A DNA stretch of 64,000 nt, from assembly GCF_028583425.1 (NCBI RefSeq), contig NC_072791.1:34665368-34729367 (forward strand), written 5' to 3'. Both the position numbers and the translations under genes were made by a program. A model generated the notes under the pieces. It worked only from the letters and a program-made list of their open reading frames with translations, ran no database searches and was not told the origin of the DNA. Shown piece after piece: positions 51,101-56,450 of this stretch (position 1 is its first letter; each line of letters starts with the position of its first letter). The DNA is from Eublepharis macularius (taxonomy: Eukaryota; Chordata; Lepidosauria; Squamata; Eublepharidae).

Positions 51101-52748
51101 CCCCTGACCCAACTATTTCCAATTTCTGAGCGTGGACATTTCCAACACTTTTCTTTGTGATACAGCACAATTATAGTTTATATAATGGCCAAACAACTAA
51201 AAAAATTCACCTTACCCCAAAGGAGCCAATGGCTTTATTCATTTTAAAAATGTATATTCTGCACTTCAACAATACTTGCAAATTGGCTTACGACACAATA
51301 AAATACAAAGAGGACTATAAAAGACGTCACAGCAACAAACAGAATAAAATAAAATAACTAAGAAGGGCCTAATCAACTCAATTCCTACCAACAACAAAAT
51401 AACATTTCCTGTTCCTCTATCACCTCTATCCACAAAAGAATGGTTTGGACTAAAGGAAACACACACAGAGGCAGGAACACCAGAAAAACAGCAAGGCTAT
51501 ACGATGAAATATGGAAACCAATTTTAGATGTTTTAAATGCCAAAGAAGTAATTCCCCCAATGCAACAAAGTTTAAATGCTTGTTTATTTTAATTCTTGGG
51601 TTTTTAACAATTTGCCAAGAGTGGTTTTGATAATGTCTTTTATGGCTTAGTTCTAACCCCTTTCTTGTTTGTACTATACAGTTTTATCATTTCTTGTATT
51701 AAATCTGGATTAAAAATTAAAAAAAAACAGCAAGGGTGTGTGCGTGTAAAGTCAAATCACAGCTGACTTATGGTGACCCATAGGGTTTTCAAGGCAAGAG
51801 ATAAGCAGAGGCAGTTTGCCATTGCCTGTGTAACAACCTTGGGCTTCCTTAGCGGTTTCCCATCCAAGTACTAACCACCAGAGTTGACCATGCCTTAGCT
51901 TCCAAGATCTGACACGATCAAGCTAGCCTGGGCCATCCAAGTTAGGACAACAGGGGAATAATTAAATGAAAAAAAAAGTGTGTAGAAGGGGGGTATGTAC
52001 TGATCAATAATAAGTATTTTAAGAGACTTCTCATTGGATAGTATTTACCAGCTAAATCCAGCAGTTAGCTGAATACAATAAAGAAACTTCTGAACCAGTT
52101 AAATGAACTGAGTACCTGATAGCTTGGCTGGGACCTCCACCCTGACTGGTTCCAGGGAGCTTCAGTGAAGTACCAGGACCTTTAAAATAAAAAGGTTTCA
52201 TTAATATGTTAAAGATCAATTCTACTTCCATTCTGTCTCTTTGTTCACCATTTTTCTTTTGTTGCCTTCTCCACTCAAAAAAAAAGGAGAGGGTTAAGTC
52301 ACAGGATCTAAATACAGCTGGAAACCTCTGATATATGAAGGGGTTATCTCAAACAATTGTGGATAGTGCAACTGGATTATCAGATTTGTACATGCAAAGT
52401 CATTCACTATTGACAATATCTTTTAGGCATATGAAAATTTAAACCAAACGTAAATGATGACTTAAAATTTGTAAGATGAAGTCATGTTAAGAGGACAAAG
52501 GTGGGGATGATTAAAATAGGCAAATCAGGAAAAAGTACTTTATAGCTCTGGTAAAGGACATTTCAAGATTCAATTATAGTTACAACAGTGCAACAAATTT
52601 TGTGGCATCTATAAATGTTATGCTTACGTGCAACTTGTGCAATAGCATTTTCATCAAGCATAATCTCAGCAATGCCTTCCTGATCTACGTCAACTTCATC
52701 CACATAAACCATTTCTGTTAAGGCTCGTATTTTCAAGCACCAAGCAGC
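5989..52748 (-). CDS. TTC8: TTC8/BBS8, 13 coding exons, N-terminal exon missing
   Basis: Tetratricopeptide repeat protein 8 (Bardet-Biedl syndrome 8 protein) is a BBSome subunit that helps carry membrane proteins to and within the primary cilium. Thirteen minus-strand exons were placed by translation: 52628-52748, 52116-52179, 50306-50465, 41562-41651, 37663-37707, 27836-27921, 25037-25124, 21904-22014, 19565-19704, 18029-18203, 15638-15760, 6806-6889 and 5989-6105. All have AG acceptors and the first twelve have GT donors. Phases join without conflict into 1404 nt, or 467 codons plus TGA. The order matches vertebrate TTC8: an acidic N-terminal part, a Pro/Thr/Arg linker with repeated SGRP motifs, then TPR helices to the C-terminus. 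Full vertebrate proteins have about 505 residues, so roughly 38 N-terminal residues (exon 1) lie beyond 64000. No stop or frameshift is seen, so the gene should be functional. Family identity is from recall of vertebrate TTC8, not a search. Confidence 0.96.
6806..6889 (-). CDS. TTC8: TTC8 penultimate coding exon
   Basis: 84-nt exon, 28 codons in phase 0: [20 protein letters not shown] then NIAVLSDK. The acceptor is TTATTTAG and the donor GTAATC. The intron to the next exon upstream (15638) is about 8.7 kb and holds a SINE/BovB cluster. Confidence 0.95.
8465..8580. repeat. AT-rich simple sequence
   Basis: Almost pure A/T stretch with tandem-like TTATATTATTATATAATAAA patterns inside a TTC8 intron. 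No other content. Confidence 0.75.
8747..8938 (+). repeat. Sauria-type tRNA-derived SINE
   Basis: Begins ggccagtttggtgtactgg, with a tRNA-like A box (gtgtactggttaagaaca) and B box (gggtttgattcccc), then the conserved body (gtcagctaagtgaccttggg) and the ataataatgacacactttg region. It abuts the 3' tip of the BovB element on its right, so these SINE and LINE tails are in direct contact. Confidence 0.85.
8941..11088 (-). mobile_element. BovB (RTE) LINE, degenerate, minus strand
   Basis: On the minus strand, fragments appear in BovB order. The endonuclease part is near 11090-10900 ([12 protein letters not shown]). A connector follows at 10640-10340. The RT N-terminal part is at 10343-10068 ([29 protein letters not shown]). 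The RT core with an intact YVDD box is near 9730, and the C-terminal part is at 9322-9020 ([20 protein letters not shown]). The 3' tail lies at 8941-9010. Stops and frameshifts make it inactive. A SINE tail at 10563-10685 interrupts it. This copy is longer and better preserved than the one at position 1. Confidence 0.88.
10563..10685 (+). repeat. SINE 3' fragment inside BovB
   Basis: Contains cacctcacagggtgtttgtt and gggcggtatataaatcgaat followed by a TTATTATTATT tail, the typical 3' half of the Sauria-type tRNA SINE. It splits the minus-strand BovB element. Confidence 0.8.
11088..11146 (+). repeat. second SINE 3' tail at the BovB boundary
   Basis: Contains gagtggacattaagttgtcc and atataaatcgaatgttatta, the same tail as 10563-10685. 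It marks the point where BovB endonuclease similarity ends. Confidence 0.7.
11188..11382 (-). repeat. tRNA-derived SINE (full or near full)
   Basis: On the minus strand it begins with a tRNA-like head: A box around gatcagtggtagagcatgc and B box (ggtttaatccccagc). The body contains gtgaaaaacttcgatttgag. It resembles an abundant squamate SINE whose head still looks like a tRNA, but the folding bases have decayed, so it is not a functional tRNA. Confidence 0.8.
11383..14409. other. TTC8 intron, nothing recognised
   Basis: Intronic AT-rich sequence with no convincing coding exon or repeat. Confidence 0.5.
14410..14765. repeat. possible MITE-like repeat
   Basis: Contains repeated aaccatggttca/aaaccatgag-type words and paired ttcagacat/gaatgcagacat words near its ends, a pattern I associate with interspersed squamate repeats. 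No clean terminal repeats or target duplication could be defined. Confidence 0.35.
14893..15255. mobile_element. Harbinger-like fold-back element, TAA target duplication
   Basis: A 363-bp element whose ends are inverted copies. The left end reads gagctaagctacaagagac and the right end, reverse complemented, gagccaagcttcaagagac. Arms extend about 150-170 bp, with shared words gaggagcaca, gagttttaaaagag and tctacagagccagggagat. It is flanked by TAA at 14890-14892 and 15256-15258. A 3-bp T-N-A duplication is typical of PIF/Harbinger elements; with no transposase this would be a nonautonomous copy. Confidence 0.75.
15638..15760 (-). CDS. TTC8: TTC8 exon (TPR)
   Basis: 123-nt exon, 41 codons in phase 0: [41 protein letters not shown]. 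The acceptor is CCTCAG and the donor GTAGGT. It carries the canonical TPR Asn-Leu-Ala signature (AYNNLA). Confidence 0.97.
16087..16336. mobile_element. palindromic fold-back repeat
   Basis: The two halves are inverted copies, about 120 bp each. The left starts atggttgttgtgcgttttcc and the right ends with its near complement. Both carry tttccgggctgtattgccg, gacgtttcgccagcagctg and gatgccagccacagctgctg or its complement. The centre is AGATCTCT-rich. I recognise it as a repeat common in sauropsid genomes but cannot assign a superfamily. Confidence 0.85.
16550..16660 (+). repeat. LINE/SINE 3' end-like tail
   Basis: Has the layout of a L2-like LINE 3' end: a GC-rich stem (accacactgagtcc, ggcggggaaaggtggg) followed by atagaaatacttcaataaat and an (AAATA)n tail. 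Confidence 0.45.
17492..17927. mobile_element. nonautonomous hAT (Charlie-like) element, 8-bp TSD
   Basis: A 436-bp element beginning cagttttccaacc and ending ggttgggaaacactg, which are inverted copies resembling the CAGnGTTTCCCAACC ends of Charlie-type hAT elements. It is flanked on both sides by the identical 8-mer gtctagta (17484-17491 and 17928-17935), the duplication length expected for hAT. The interior is AT-rich with a short (CA)n run near 17731 and no transposase. Confidence 0.88.
17731..17748. repeat. (CA)n microsatellite
   Basis: Run of CA dinucleotides followed by CATA/CAGATA variants inside the hAT element. Confidence 0.7.
18029..18203 (-). CDS. TTC8: TTC8 exon (TPR)
   Basis: 175-nt exon: one base then 58 codons. 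It begins [20 protein letters not shown] and continues [20 protein letters not shown], ending [10 protein letters not shown]. The acceptor is AACTAG and the donor GTAAAA. An in-frame Met near its start is internal, not a translation start. Confidence 0.97.
19565..19704 (-). CDS. TTC8: TTC8 exon (TPR)
   Basis: 140-nt exon: 46 codons plus AG, beginning [20 protein letters not shown] and including [20 protein letters not shown]. The acceptor is TTTTGTAG and the donor GTAAGG. It is very conserved relative to vertebrate TTC8, which supports purifying selection on the gene. Confidence 0.97.
20597..20963. mobile_element. hAT-type MITE related to the 7.2-kb hAT element
   Basis: About 367 bp. The left end agtgtgcacgaaccg and the right end, reverse complemented, gagatgggcacgaaccgg form imperfect terminal inverted repeats. 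The interior is rich in gttcgt/acgaac words. Its mid part (cagacagcccagcgcc, then cctaggcaaca) parallels the 5' part of the element at 42118 (cagacaggctggtgcc, then cctaggcaaca). Flanks acttgaag and tattgaag are a plausible decayed 8-bp duplication. No coding capacity. Confidence 0.72.
21904..22014 (-). CDS. TTC8: TTC8 exon (TPR)
   Basis: 111-nt exon, 37 codons in phase 0: [20 protein letters not shown] then [17 protein letters not shown]. The acceptor is GCTCAG and the donor GTATGC. It is a complete TPR pair with the conserved FPGEV turn. Confidence 0.96.
23250..23577. repeat. near-perfect inverted repeat, 155-bp arms
   Basis: The left arm 23250-23404 and right arm 23423-23577 are reverse complements with one visible mismatch in 155 bases; the loop is 18 bases. 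Both arms end in cagacaaaattatcc. A 15-base direct repeat, ataaaaataaaaaca, lies at 23237-23251 and 23613-23627. It sits in the TTC8 intron between exons 21904-22014 and 25037-25124. It could be a young fold-back insertion, a local inverted duplication, or a sequencing/assembly artefact. Confidence 0.9.
24290..24410. repeat. interspersed repeat (gttagccgtgttagtctg family)
   Basis: Contains gagttagccgtgttagtctg, gtccagtagcacctttaaga and gcataagctttcgagaatc, a very common sauropsid repeat whose ends face each other in other copies. Part of it (cgtgttgctctgtta) also appears just right of the palindrome at 23.6 kb. Confidence 0.7.
25037..25124 (-). CDS. TTC8: TTC8 exon (TPR)
   Basis: 88-nt exon: one base then 29 codons, beginning [20 protein letters not shown] and ending DTRLYLAK. 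The acceptor is TTCCTCAG and the donor GTAAGT. It shows the TPR helix pattern (small residue at helix-packing positions, then A-x-x-x-F-x-x-A). Confidence 0.95.
25850..26050 (-). repeat. Sauria-type tRNA SINE, 5' truncated
   Basis: Minus-strand copy. It ends (left) in an AATAATAA tail with atatatccctcttcaggaca, then caccctgtgaggtgggtgg, gacccaagatcacccagctg and gtggggaatcaaatc. The tRNA head is incomplete at the right side. Confidence 0.78.
26140..26315. repeat. small fold-back repeat
   Basis: The left part (gcaggatttgagtccagtgg, cacctcagaggccaacaag) is matched in reverse at the right (cactagtctcaaatcctgc, ctaaggtgcc). The central part, ttcttcagatgcaggctgtt, lies between. Related in wording to the family at 24290. 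Confidence 0.65.
27836..27921 (-). CDS. TTC8: TTC8 exon ([18 protein letters not shown])
   Basis: 86-nt exon: 28 codons plus AG. It reads [20 protein letters not shown] followed by VQIGKCYY, one of the most conserved TTC8 stretches (the triple-Trp signature). The acceptor is TTTTCAAG and the donor GTAAAA. Confidence 0.96.
27922..30850. other. TTC8 intron, nothing recognised
   Basis: AT-rich intronic sequence. No coding exon compatible with TTC8 phase is expected, because exons 27836 and 37663 join directly. No clear repeat family recognised. Confidence 0.5.
30857..31029 (-). repeat. tRNA-derived SINE, diverged
   Basis: Carries ttttatcctcataacaaccc, ctgtgaaacaggctaggcag, a B-box-like region and ccatcacaccacc at the right. 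Same family as 1045-1232. Confidence 0.6.
31960..32575. repeat. GC-rich composite repeat with hAT-like ends
   Basis: A mosaic of repeated words (ggcagggaaagggc, aaagggccctttcc, cagctggccca) with an end-like motif aattttcccatcccta near 32249-32265 and another, gaattgcacacccctac, near 32550. Both resemble reversed TAGGGRTGNGCA-type termini of hAT MITEs. Probably two or more nested nonautonomous elements; the left ends were not identified. Several overlapping ORFs here come from base composition, not genes. Confidence 0.55.
32735..34222 (+). mobile_element. CR1 LINE, 5' truncated, degenerate
   Basis: Encodes the CR1 reverse transcriptase and 3' UTR. The frame 32878-33432 shows [54 protein letters not shown] and the active-site box FADDIKLGG, then a stop. 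The canonical QGSVLGP reads RGSVLGP here. The 3' part has ggagaagtggaggtttaggg and ggactagatgg, then ccttccaactctatgattct at the very end, the classic CR1 terminus. The endonuclease part is missing, and frameshifts after 33432 make it inactive. Confidence 0.92.
35613..35771 (+). mobile_element. CR1 3' end, strongly 5' truncated
   Basis: About 160 bp matching the last part of the CR1 at 34222: ctccccctcactggcagttt, gaagaggctggatgaatact, ggactagatggtctgtatgg and the ccaactctatgattctat terminus. A typical short CR1 insertion. Confidence 0.9.
36535..36615 (-). repeat. SINE fragment
   Basis: Short piece with tttatactcctcctgtgtcc, ccaatgggaacccaaagcag, matching the tail of the tRNA-SINE family near 1045. 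Confidence 0.5.
37663..37707 (-). CDS. TTC8: TTC8 microexon ([15 protein letters not shown])
   Basis: A 45-nt, 15-codon exon in phase 0 that reads [15 protein letters not shown]. The acceptor is CTAACAG and the donor GTAAGT. It is too short to stand out as an ORF, but it fits exactly between the neighbouring exons in sequence and phase. It encodes the helix entering the TPR array. Confidence 0.94.
38038..38276 (-). repeat. tRNA-derived SINE, diverged
   Basis: Contains tttctcccatccttttccc, ggccctaggccacccagtaa and cttcatggcacagctggggt, ending in cttcaactactataccacac. Same family as 1045 and 30857. It overlaps a 101-aa chance ORF. Confidence 0.6.
38947..39701. mobile_element. large fold-back element with ~330-bp arms, TGA target duplication
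   Basis: A 755-bp element. The left end reads gagcctcgctacaagtgac and the right end is its exact inverse; arms remain similar for over 300 bp (acttgatcattttcgcaagt, agtccctctcccacacccct, gctgacatgtcggtgaa, gcctgctctcaatgatcttt and their complements). Each arm itself contains two diverged direct copies of a ctctctgttag...gagaaagc...gcaaatcg unit. TGA flanks both sides (38944-38946, 39702-39704). Its ends resemble those at 14893-15255, so both are placed in one Harbinger-like family. Confidence 0.82.
41562..41651 (-). CDS. TTC8: TTC8 exon (linker to first TPR)
   Basis: 90-nt exon, 30 codons in phase 0, starting [20 protein letters not shown] and ending QKPKLAK. The acceptor is TGTTCAG and the donor GTACGT. 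It corresponds to the conserved segment immediately before the first TPR helix. Confidence 0.95.
42960..43600. repeat. direct repeats in the 5' part of the hAT element
   Basis: The word cagggccactgcctg recurs at about 42969, 43166, 43316 and 43543, with surrounding gtgtgggttcctc, cccactgtgtgcatctcat and ggccaggtgtctgtg. Units are 150-230 bp and diverged. Two further related copies occur at about 46580 and 46740 beyond the transposase. Confidence 0.8.
43576..43908 (+). CDS. hypothetical ORF in the hAT 5' region, acidic C-terminus
   Basis: A 110-codon ORF ending in an acidic stretch ([14 protein letters not shown]). ZBED-type hAT transposases often have an acidic N-terminal region, so this may be a 5' exon of the transposase. 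A candidate splice acceptor (tgtatctgcag) lies at about 44203. No BED zinc finger was identified. Function uncertain. Confidence 0.35.
   Translation: MWFRCLRVETPQSYLASFASNLIFVWSTMRHGMKDKGGHGGRKCTACPGCPLEPSNTGGGEVSGAPEAPNAVDLTAGAVEEAEHVSPLAGVELDILKIFEEDDEGESQEE
44194..46060 (+). pseudogene. hAT (ZBED-like) transposase, frameshifted
   Basis: Fragments of one hAT transposase lie in order in three frames. 44316-44745 has [13 protein letters not shown] and the conserved hAT block [20 protein letters not shown]. 44774-45325 has [12 protein letters not shown], then [20 protein letters not shown], and ends at a TGA. The same frame continues 45326-45562 ([20 protein letters not shown]). 45712-46030 has the C-terminal dimerisation block [20 protein letters not shown] followed by [10 protein letters not shown]. 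At least two frameshifts and two stops separate these blocks, so no active enzyme is made. In the family, the RNase-H-fold transposase cuts and pastes the element. Confidence 0.85.
46075..46229 (+). mobile_element. L2 LINE 3' end nested in the hAT element
   Basis: Ends ccctgagcctgctgatgcgg, gagggcagaatataaataaa and an (AAAT)n tail, the same terminus as the minus-strand L2 at 56602-56700. The TTTTATATGTTTTATG-type run before it is the L2 3' UTR. Its position within the hAT shows that it inserted later. Confidence 0.75.
47340..48030. repeat. ~240-bp tandem repeats in the 3' part of the hAT element
   Basis: Units share gtgtgctggggcatgtactg, catgcgctgctct, gggttctctcggaagctgcc and gggtgagggaga. 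The gcacgtgtgc/gcatgtgtgc words sit at 47581 and 47821, a 240-bp period. Several antisense ORFs of 100-175 codons cross the array, but their repetitive Ser/Pro/Arg-rich proteins look like composition effects. Confidence 0.8.
48330..48870. repeat. ~170-bp direct repeats near the hAT 3' end
   Basis: Three diverged copies of a unit with agggcacaagggggtgc, ccacccccacttccaagccc and gaggaggggcggcc words, at about 48345, 48595 and 48750. A related microsatellite (gtccgtccgtccgtccg) is at 48205. Confidence 0.75.
49470..49743 (-). repeat. tRNA-derived SINE, near full length
   Basis: The minus strand begins with a tRNA-like head gagccccgtgacgcagagtg (A box), then gacctcagtttgatcctgg (B box), followed by the body cggctcaaggttgactcagc, gtaaaatgagtacccag and gtaaaccaccccg. 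It lies just outside the hAT right end. Confidence 0.85.
50306..50465 (-). CDS. TTC8: TTC8 exon (Arg/Pro/Thr repeat linker)
   Basis: 160-nt exon: one base then 53 codons. The protein starts [20 protein letters not shown] and contains the repeated Q-S-G-R-P motif typical of the TTC8 linker, ending GRYVRLGT. The acceptor is ATTTCAG and the donor GTAAGG. The next intron (41652-50305) is the one carrying the 7.2-kb hAT element. Confidence 0.95.
51497..51722 (+). mobile_element. short LINE 3' fragment with poly(A) and TSD
   Basis: A 226-bp insert ending in aaaaattaaaa-rich sequence. It is flanked by the 13-mer aaaaacagcaagg at 51484-51496 and 51723-51735, as left by LINE-type target-primed insertion. 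The interior could be the end of an L1-like ORF2 plus 3' UTR, but the family is uncertain. Confidence 0.6.
51736..51952 (-). repeat. 5S-rRNA-derived SINE with BovB-like tail
   Basis: The minus strand shows the 5S rRNA internal promoter region: gtcagatcttggaagctaag, ggttagtacttggatggga and the following aaccgctaagg. The 3' part, gggtcaccataagtcagctg, is the tail shared with BovB, implying mobilisation by BovB machinery. It ends in a GT/CA-rich stretch. Diverged from 5S, so not a functional 5S gene. Confidence 0.85.
52116..52179 (-). CDS. TTC8: TTC8 exon (linker, [10 protein letters not shown])
   Basis: 64-nt exon: two bases finish the Arg codon, then 20 codons reading [20 protein letters not shown], then AG, which completes Arg with the next exon. 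The acceptor is TTTAAAG and the donor GTACTC. It encodes the flexible Gly/Pro/Ser linker ahead of the TPR repeats. Confidence 0.93.
52628..52748 (-). CDS. TTC8: TTC8 exon (acidic N-terminal segment)
   Basis: First TTC8 exon visible here, 121 nt: phase 0 start, 40 codons plus one base (C) that completes an Arg codon with the next exon. It begins [18 protein letters not shown] and continues with an Asp/Glu-rich stretch. The acceptor is ATCTAG and the donor GTAAGC. In mammals a short retina-specific exon can precede this one; I saw no equivalent between 52749 and about 53300. The upstream intron is at least 11 kb and contains the nested transposons. Confidence 0.93.
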
Positions 52749-53329
52749 CTAGATCAGAGATGAAAGAAAGTACCAATGTTAACAGCCTCTATCTTGAAAC
52801 GTATATAAAAGCAACACAACATCAGTGGACTGGCTATAGATGAATCTATAATTATGTGGAAGAAGTGATAAAATGTTGGGACATTAGGACTAAGTGGACA
52901 CTGACTGGATTCTCATTTGCAGCACAAGACTGAAAACTAAAAGCTAGAAAGAACTACCTAAGAAGATGGAATGGGTAAGACTATTGAAATATGGCTTCTA
53001 TATTCCCTGTGTTCCCCTTCCTCCAGCAGCCCCTTTTAATGCCTAAAAAGCTGATATTGGATGTTGCAGGACCAGTGCAGACAAAAAGCTGTGCAGATCA
53101 GGAAGCTGCACTGAGGGGGCTGCAGTGAAGAGGGGCAACTGGGTGACCTCCAGCATCGACTTTGGAGGGGACAAAAGGGGATGCCGGGCGAAGGGGAACA
53201 TGGGGCAAGATCTTCACTGGTATTTAAACAAAGTGTAAGAGAACAGTATAAGCAGATGGATAATGTGAAAAGTCCCTTTCTAGTTTGTCAAGCAGAGTTA
53301 GATGCCAAAAAGTTACCCCAAAGTGCTGT
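52749..53329. other. TTC8 first intron seen here, no gene recognised
   Basis: Sequence between the first visible TTC8 exon and the DIRS-like element. It contains no phase-compatible exon that I could identify and only short chance ORFs. Confidence 0.5.
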
Positions 53330-54364
53330 ATATCCAGGAGCTTTAACTGACGACTGTGCCTCCTTCGCTCTACTAAAAGTAATGCAGCATTCCTGGCAGG
53401 TGGCAACTGCCACCTTAGCCAGGTGCCATTATTTGCCTCCATGGAGGAATGGAGGCAGGCAGGCGTTCCCGGCCAGGGGCGGAGCTTGCAGGCCTTCTCA
53501 GGCTGCTCTGCCCCCAACAAGTCAGTCGCGCCTTCGTGATTGATGAAGAAAGAGCGTTTCCTCAACACTCAGCAGCACGAAGAACGAAACAGAGCACAGC
53601 CGATGTTGACGGGTGAGGCTTTGTATGAAGCGAGGCCTGTCAGCTGAGTGGACTGGCATCTGCGGCGTCGACAGAGCAGTGACAACGGAGGAGTTGGACA
53701 ACAGCATAGGAGCTCTGAATTGGGTGACGGGGCTTGGCCTCGCATGGCAAGGCGCATCGGGCACCCCGGTGGCGGTGGTCCCGGCTCCCTACTCCTGGCC
53801 TCTGACTTTTGCGGTGGGCGGTAGCACCCGGCGGGGCAGCGTTCACCTGTACATCGGGTTTTTTTCCACCATTTGTGTGGGCAGGTGCCTGGCCGCGGTG
53901 CTGGGTTTACAGGCCCATTTCTGCAGGTAGGTCTAGGTCGACTGCTTGGGTGCTTGGGGCTGCAGTGGTCCCAGTTTAGCTGGTAGTGTTGTCCTGGGGT
54001 TTACGTCTCTGGCTAGGGCACGGCCTTCCACTTTGAGCCTTGCTGGGCGGGCCTTTTGGGGAGCGCATTAGGGCCCACTGAGGCCTACTTAGGGGGCATT
54101 AGAGAGGGAACGCCTTAAGTTGCCCAGGGGATTTGGGTAATTTGTACCATATAGAAGGCAATTGGTGGTGAATGCCTTGCCCATTCCTTGGCATTTGGGT
54201 TATTCCCTTATTGGCGGCACCTTGCTGGGTTGCTTCTTTTAGGCACAGCGGCCATTTTAAGGCTTAGGCTTGTGGCCATTTTTGTGGGTTAGGCCCGGGG
54301 GCCATTTTGGAAATCAGTTGGCATTCAGCAGTACTGTCTGCCTTGTGGTGGTGAGGGATTCATA

Positions 54365-54709
54365 ATGTCATCAAAGAAGGGTTCTGGCATCTCTAAAGGC
54401 AAGCAGTCAGTTAAACGCCCTGCCCCTAAGAGGCCTGTTGTGGCTGTGTCTTCCTCAGAGGATGAGGATGATGGGGACATTAGGAGACAGATCTTGGAAC
54501 ACATCTCAGCTCTTGAAAAGGCAAAAGGGGTGTCTGCGGATAGGTCAGGGGCAAAAAGGGCTAGGTCTGTTAGGATGGCAACGAAAGCTGCAGCCCTAAC
54601 TGATATTTTATCTCGTTTATCGGCCCTCGAGGATTCTTCACCATCAGGTGGACCCCCTGGTGCGCTGGAAGGTGAAGAATCAACTGCTACACAAGAGGAA
54701 GGACTTTAA
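54365..54709 (+). CDS. N-terminal gag-like ORF of the DIRS-like element
   Basis: A 114-codon ORF beginning MSSKKGSGISKGKQSVKRPA: a basic Lys/Arg/Pro-rich start, a Ser/Glu/Asp stretch (VAVSSSEDEDDGD) and two short helical segments (ILEHISALEKAKG, LTDILSRLSALE). Size and position suit the start of a gag protein in this kind of element. No direct family match could be made. Confidence 0.45.
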   Translation: MSSKKGSGISKGKQSVKRPAPKRPVVAVSSSEDEDDGDIRRQILEHISALEKAKGVSADRSGAKRARSVRMATKAAALTDILSRLSALEDSSPSGGPPGALEGEESTATQEEGL

Positions 54710-54828
54710 GATGAGGCTGGCCCATCGTCGGGGGATGCGGGGTGAATGGCCGATTCTAGACAAGTGGCCTTGGCAGTTCAGCCGTTAGAGGGTGAAGGTA
54801 AGGTGACTATGCCCCAACAGGGCATTGG

Positions 54829-56450
54829 TTGGCCTTGGGGGCCGTAGAAGCAGGCTGCTGCTCCTGTCCCCCCAGTTACAGCTCAATCTGCGTACGTTCA
54901 GGCGAGGGCTCCCCAGCCAGGCAGTTCATCTGCAGGGTGGTCTCAGTGGGTTCAGCCAGCCAGCCCAGGCCAGGCTACAGGGTCTGTGGTTTGGCCCCCT
55001 GCTTCAGCCCAGATAGGTATGGGTCAGGTGGTGCCTGGGGTTCCTTTTATGGCACCCTGTGGGCCAACTATGGGGTGGTGCCATTTAGGGCCCTTCCATT
55101 TGGTGATACAGCCATGCCCCTTGGTGATATTCTTACTCCGGCGACACGTAAGAAAACCCTCCAGGGTGAGTATGGTGCCATCTTTACCCTTCTCTTCAGG
55201 GAACTAGAGAAGAAGGATAAAGAGGATATGGATAACAGGGACAAAGAGCACCTCAAGCGTCACAAGATAGACAGGTCCTGGTCCAAATGGTTGCTGGGAT
55301 TCCTAATTTATGCTGGCATCATAGCTTGCGCTCAACCCTGGAGAGCCGCTCCCTTGTTCCAGTGTATGGACATTATTTATAGGGGGTATTTGGACTTTAT
55401 CGGTACAGCCTGGCTACAGTACGATGAAGAATTCCAGATGCGAGCGGCTTTGAACCCCTCTTTGCCTTGGGATCAAATTCATCAGCAGCTCTGGCTGCAG
55501 TTGATGTCCCCGGCAAAGCCTAATGTTGGTGATCGTTCAGACAGAGGGCACCTAGTACAACACTCTTCATCAGGATACGCACCAGCACCCACACCTCTAT
55601 GGGGCAGTTGGTTCAACCCCAGCTGCTGTGCTGGGAGTTTTCCTCACAGGGGGTTTGTAGCAGGAAGGGCTGCTTCCCAGTATGTAGAGGCCCCCATTCA
55701 TTCACAGCCTGCATACGATTTAAGTCATTTGGCAAGCGTGGGGGTGGTTCTGGAGGGCAACAGCCTCCAGGAAAAGGGTCCTAGCCCAATAAATCTAAGG
55801 GTCCTTGAGGCCTTGTTGGCCAGCTACCCCAGGCAGGCTGATGCTCGGTTTTTGTCAGATGGTTTTGCAATTGGTTTTCGAATTCCATTTCAGGGCCCTA
55901 GGACCTCCTTCATGTCACCCAATTTGCATTCTGTGGTTGGCATGGAGGAGGGGGTCCAAGTAAAGATAGCGAAGGAATGTGCTGAGGGGAGGGTCTTGGG
56001 ACCATTTTCTTCTACACCGGTTCCCTATTTACGGGTATCCTCCTTGGGAGCTGTTCCCAAGAAGCCAGCCGGCGAGTTCCGGCTCATACATCATTTGTCA
56101 TACCCCAGGGGAAGTTCCGTAAACGATGGCATCCCTGAGCACCTTTGCTCGGTGCATTACACAACCTTTGACCAAGCGGTCAATGTTGTTAGGAGGAGTG
56201 GACCCGGGGCAGAGATGGCAAAATGCGACATTAAGTCTGCATTTCGCCTTCTCCCTGTTCACTCTGATGACTTTTTAAGTTGTTGGGGTTTTATTTTGAG
56301 AGCCAGTTTTACATGGATAGAGTGCTTCCCATGGGATGCTCCATTTCATGTGCGGCCTTTGAACGTTTTAGCATGTTCCTGGAGTGGGCACTGCGTCGCT
56401 GGCAACAATGCTGGGACACTGCCCACTATTTAGATTACTTCCTTTTCGTG
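54829..56450 (+). pseudogene. gag/reverse transcriptase of the DIRS-like element
   Basis: A long open frame (54829-56433). Its first half is gag-like (TPATRKKTLQGEYGAIFTLL, RSWSKWLLGFLIYAGI, MRAALNPSLPWD). A Cys/His knuckle-like motif occurs in an alternative frame at about 55620-55780 (CWEFSSQGVCSRKGC). The RT follows: SSLGAVPKKPAGEFRLIHHL, GSSVNDGIPEHLCSVHYTTF, MAKCDIKSAFRLLPVH. At about 56280 the RT frame shifts; in the next frame the catalytic box reads HYLDYFLFV and then a stop, where YLDD is expected. The loss of the second Asp plus the frameshift means that no active RT is made. Confidence 0.75.

Noticed and set aside
51736..51952. Functional 5S rRNA gene
   Set aside because: Only part of the 5S sequence remains and it is fused to a BovB-like tail.
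53522..53930. Possible TTC8 first exon on the minus strand
   Set aside because: Minus-strand frames here show none of the expected N-terminal TTC8 residues; the sequence belongs to the GC-rich DIRS-like block.
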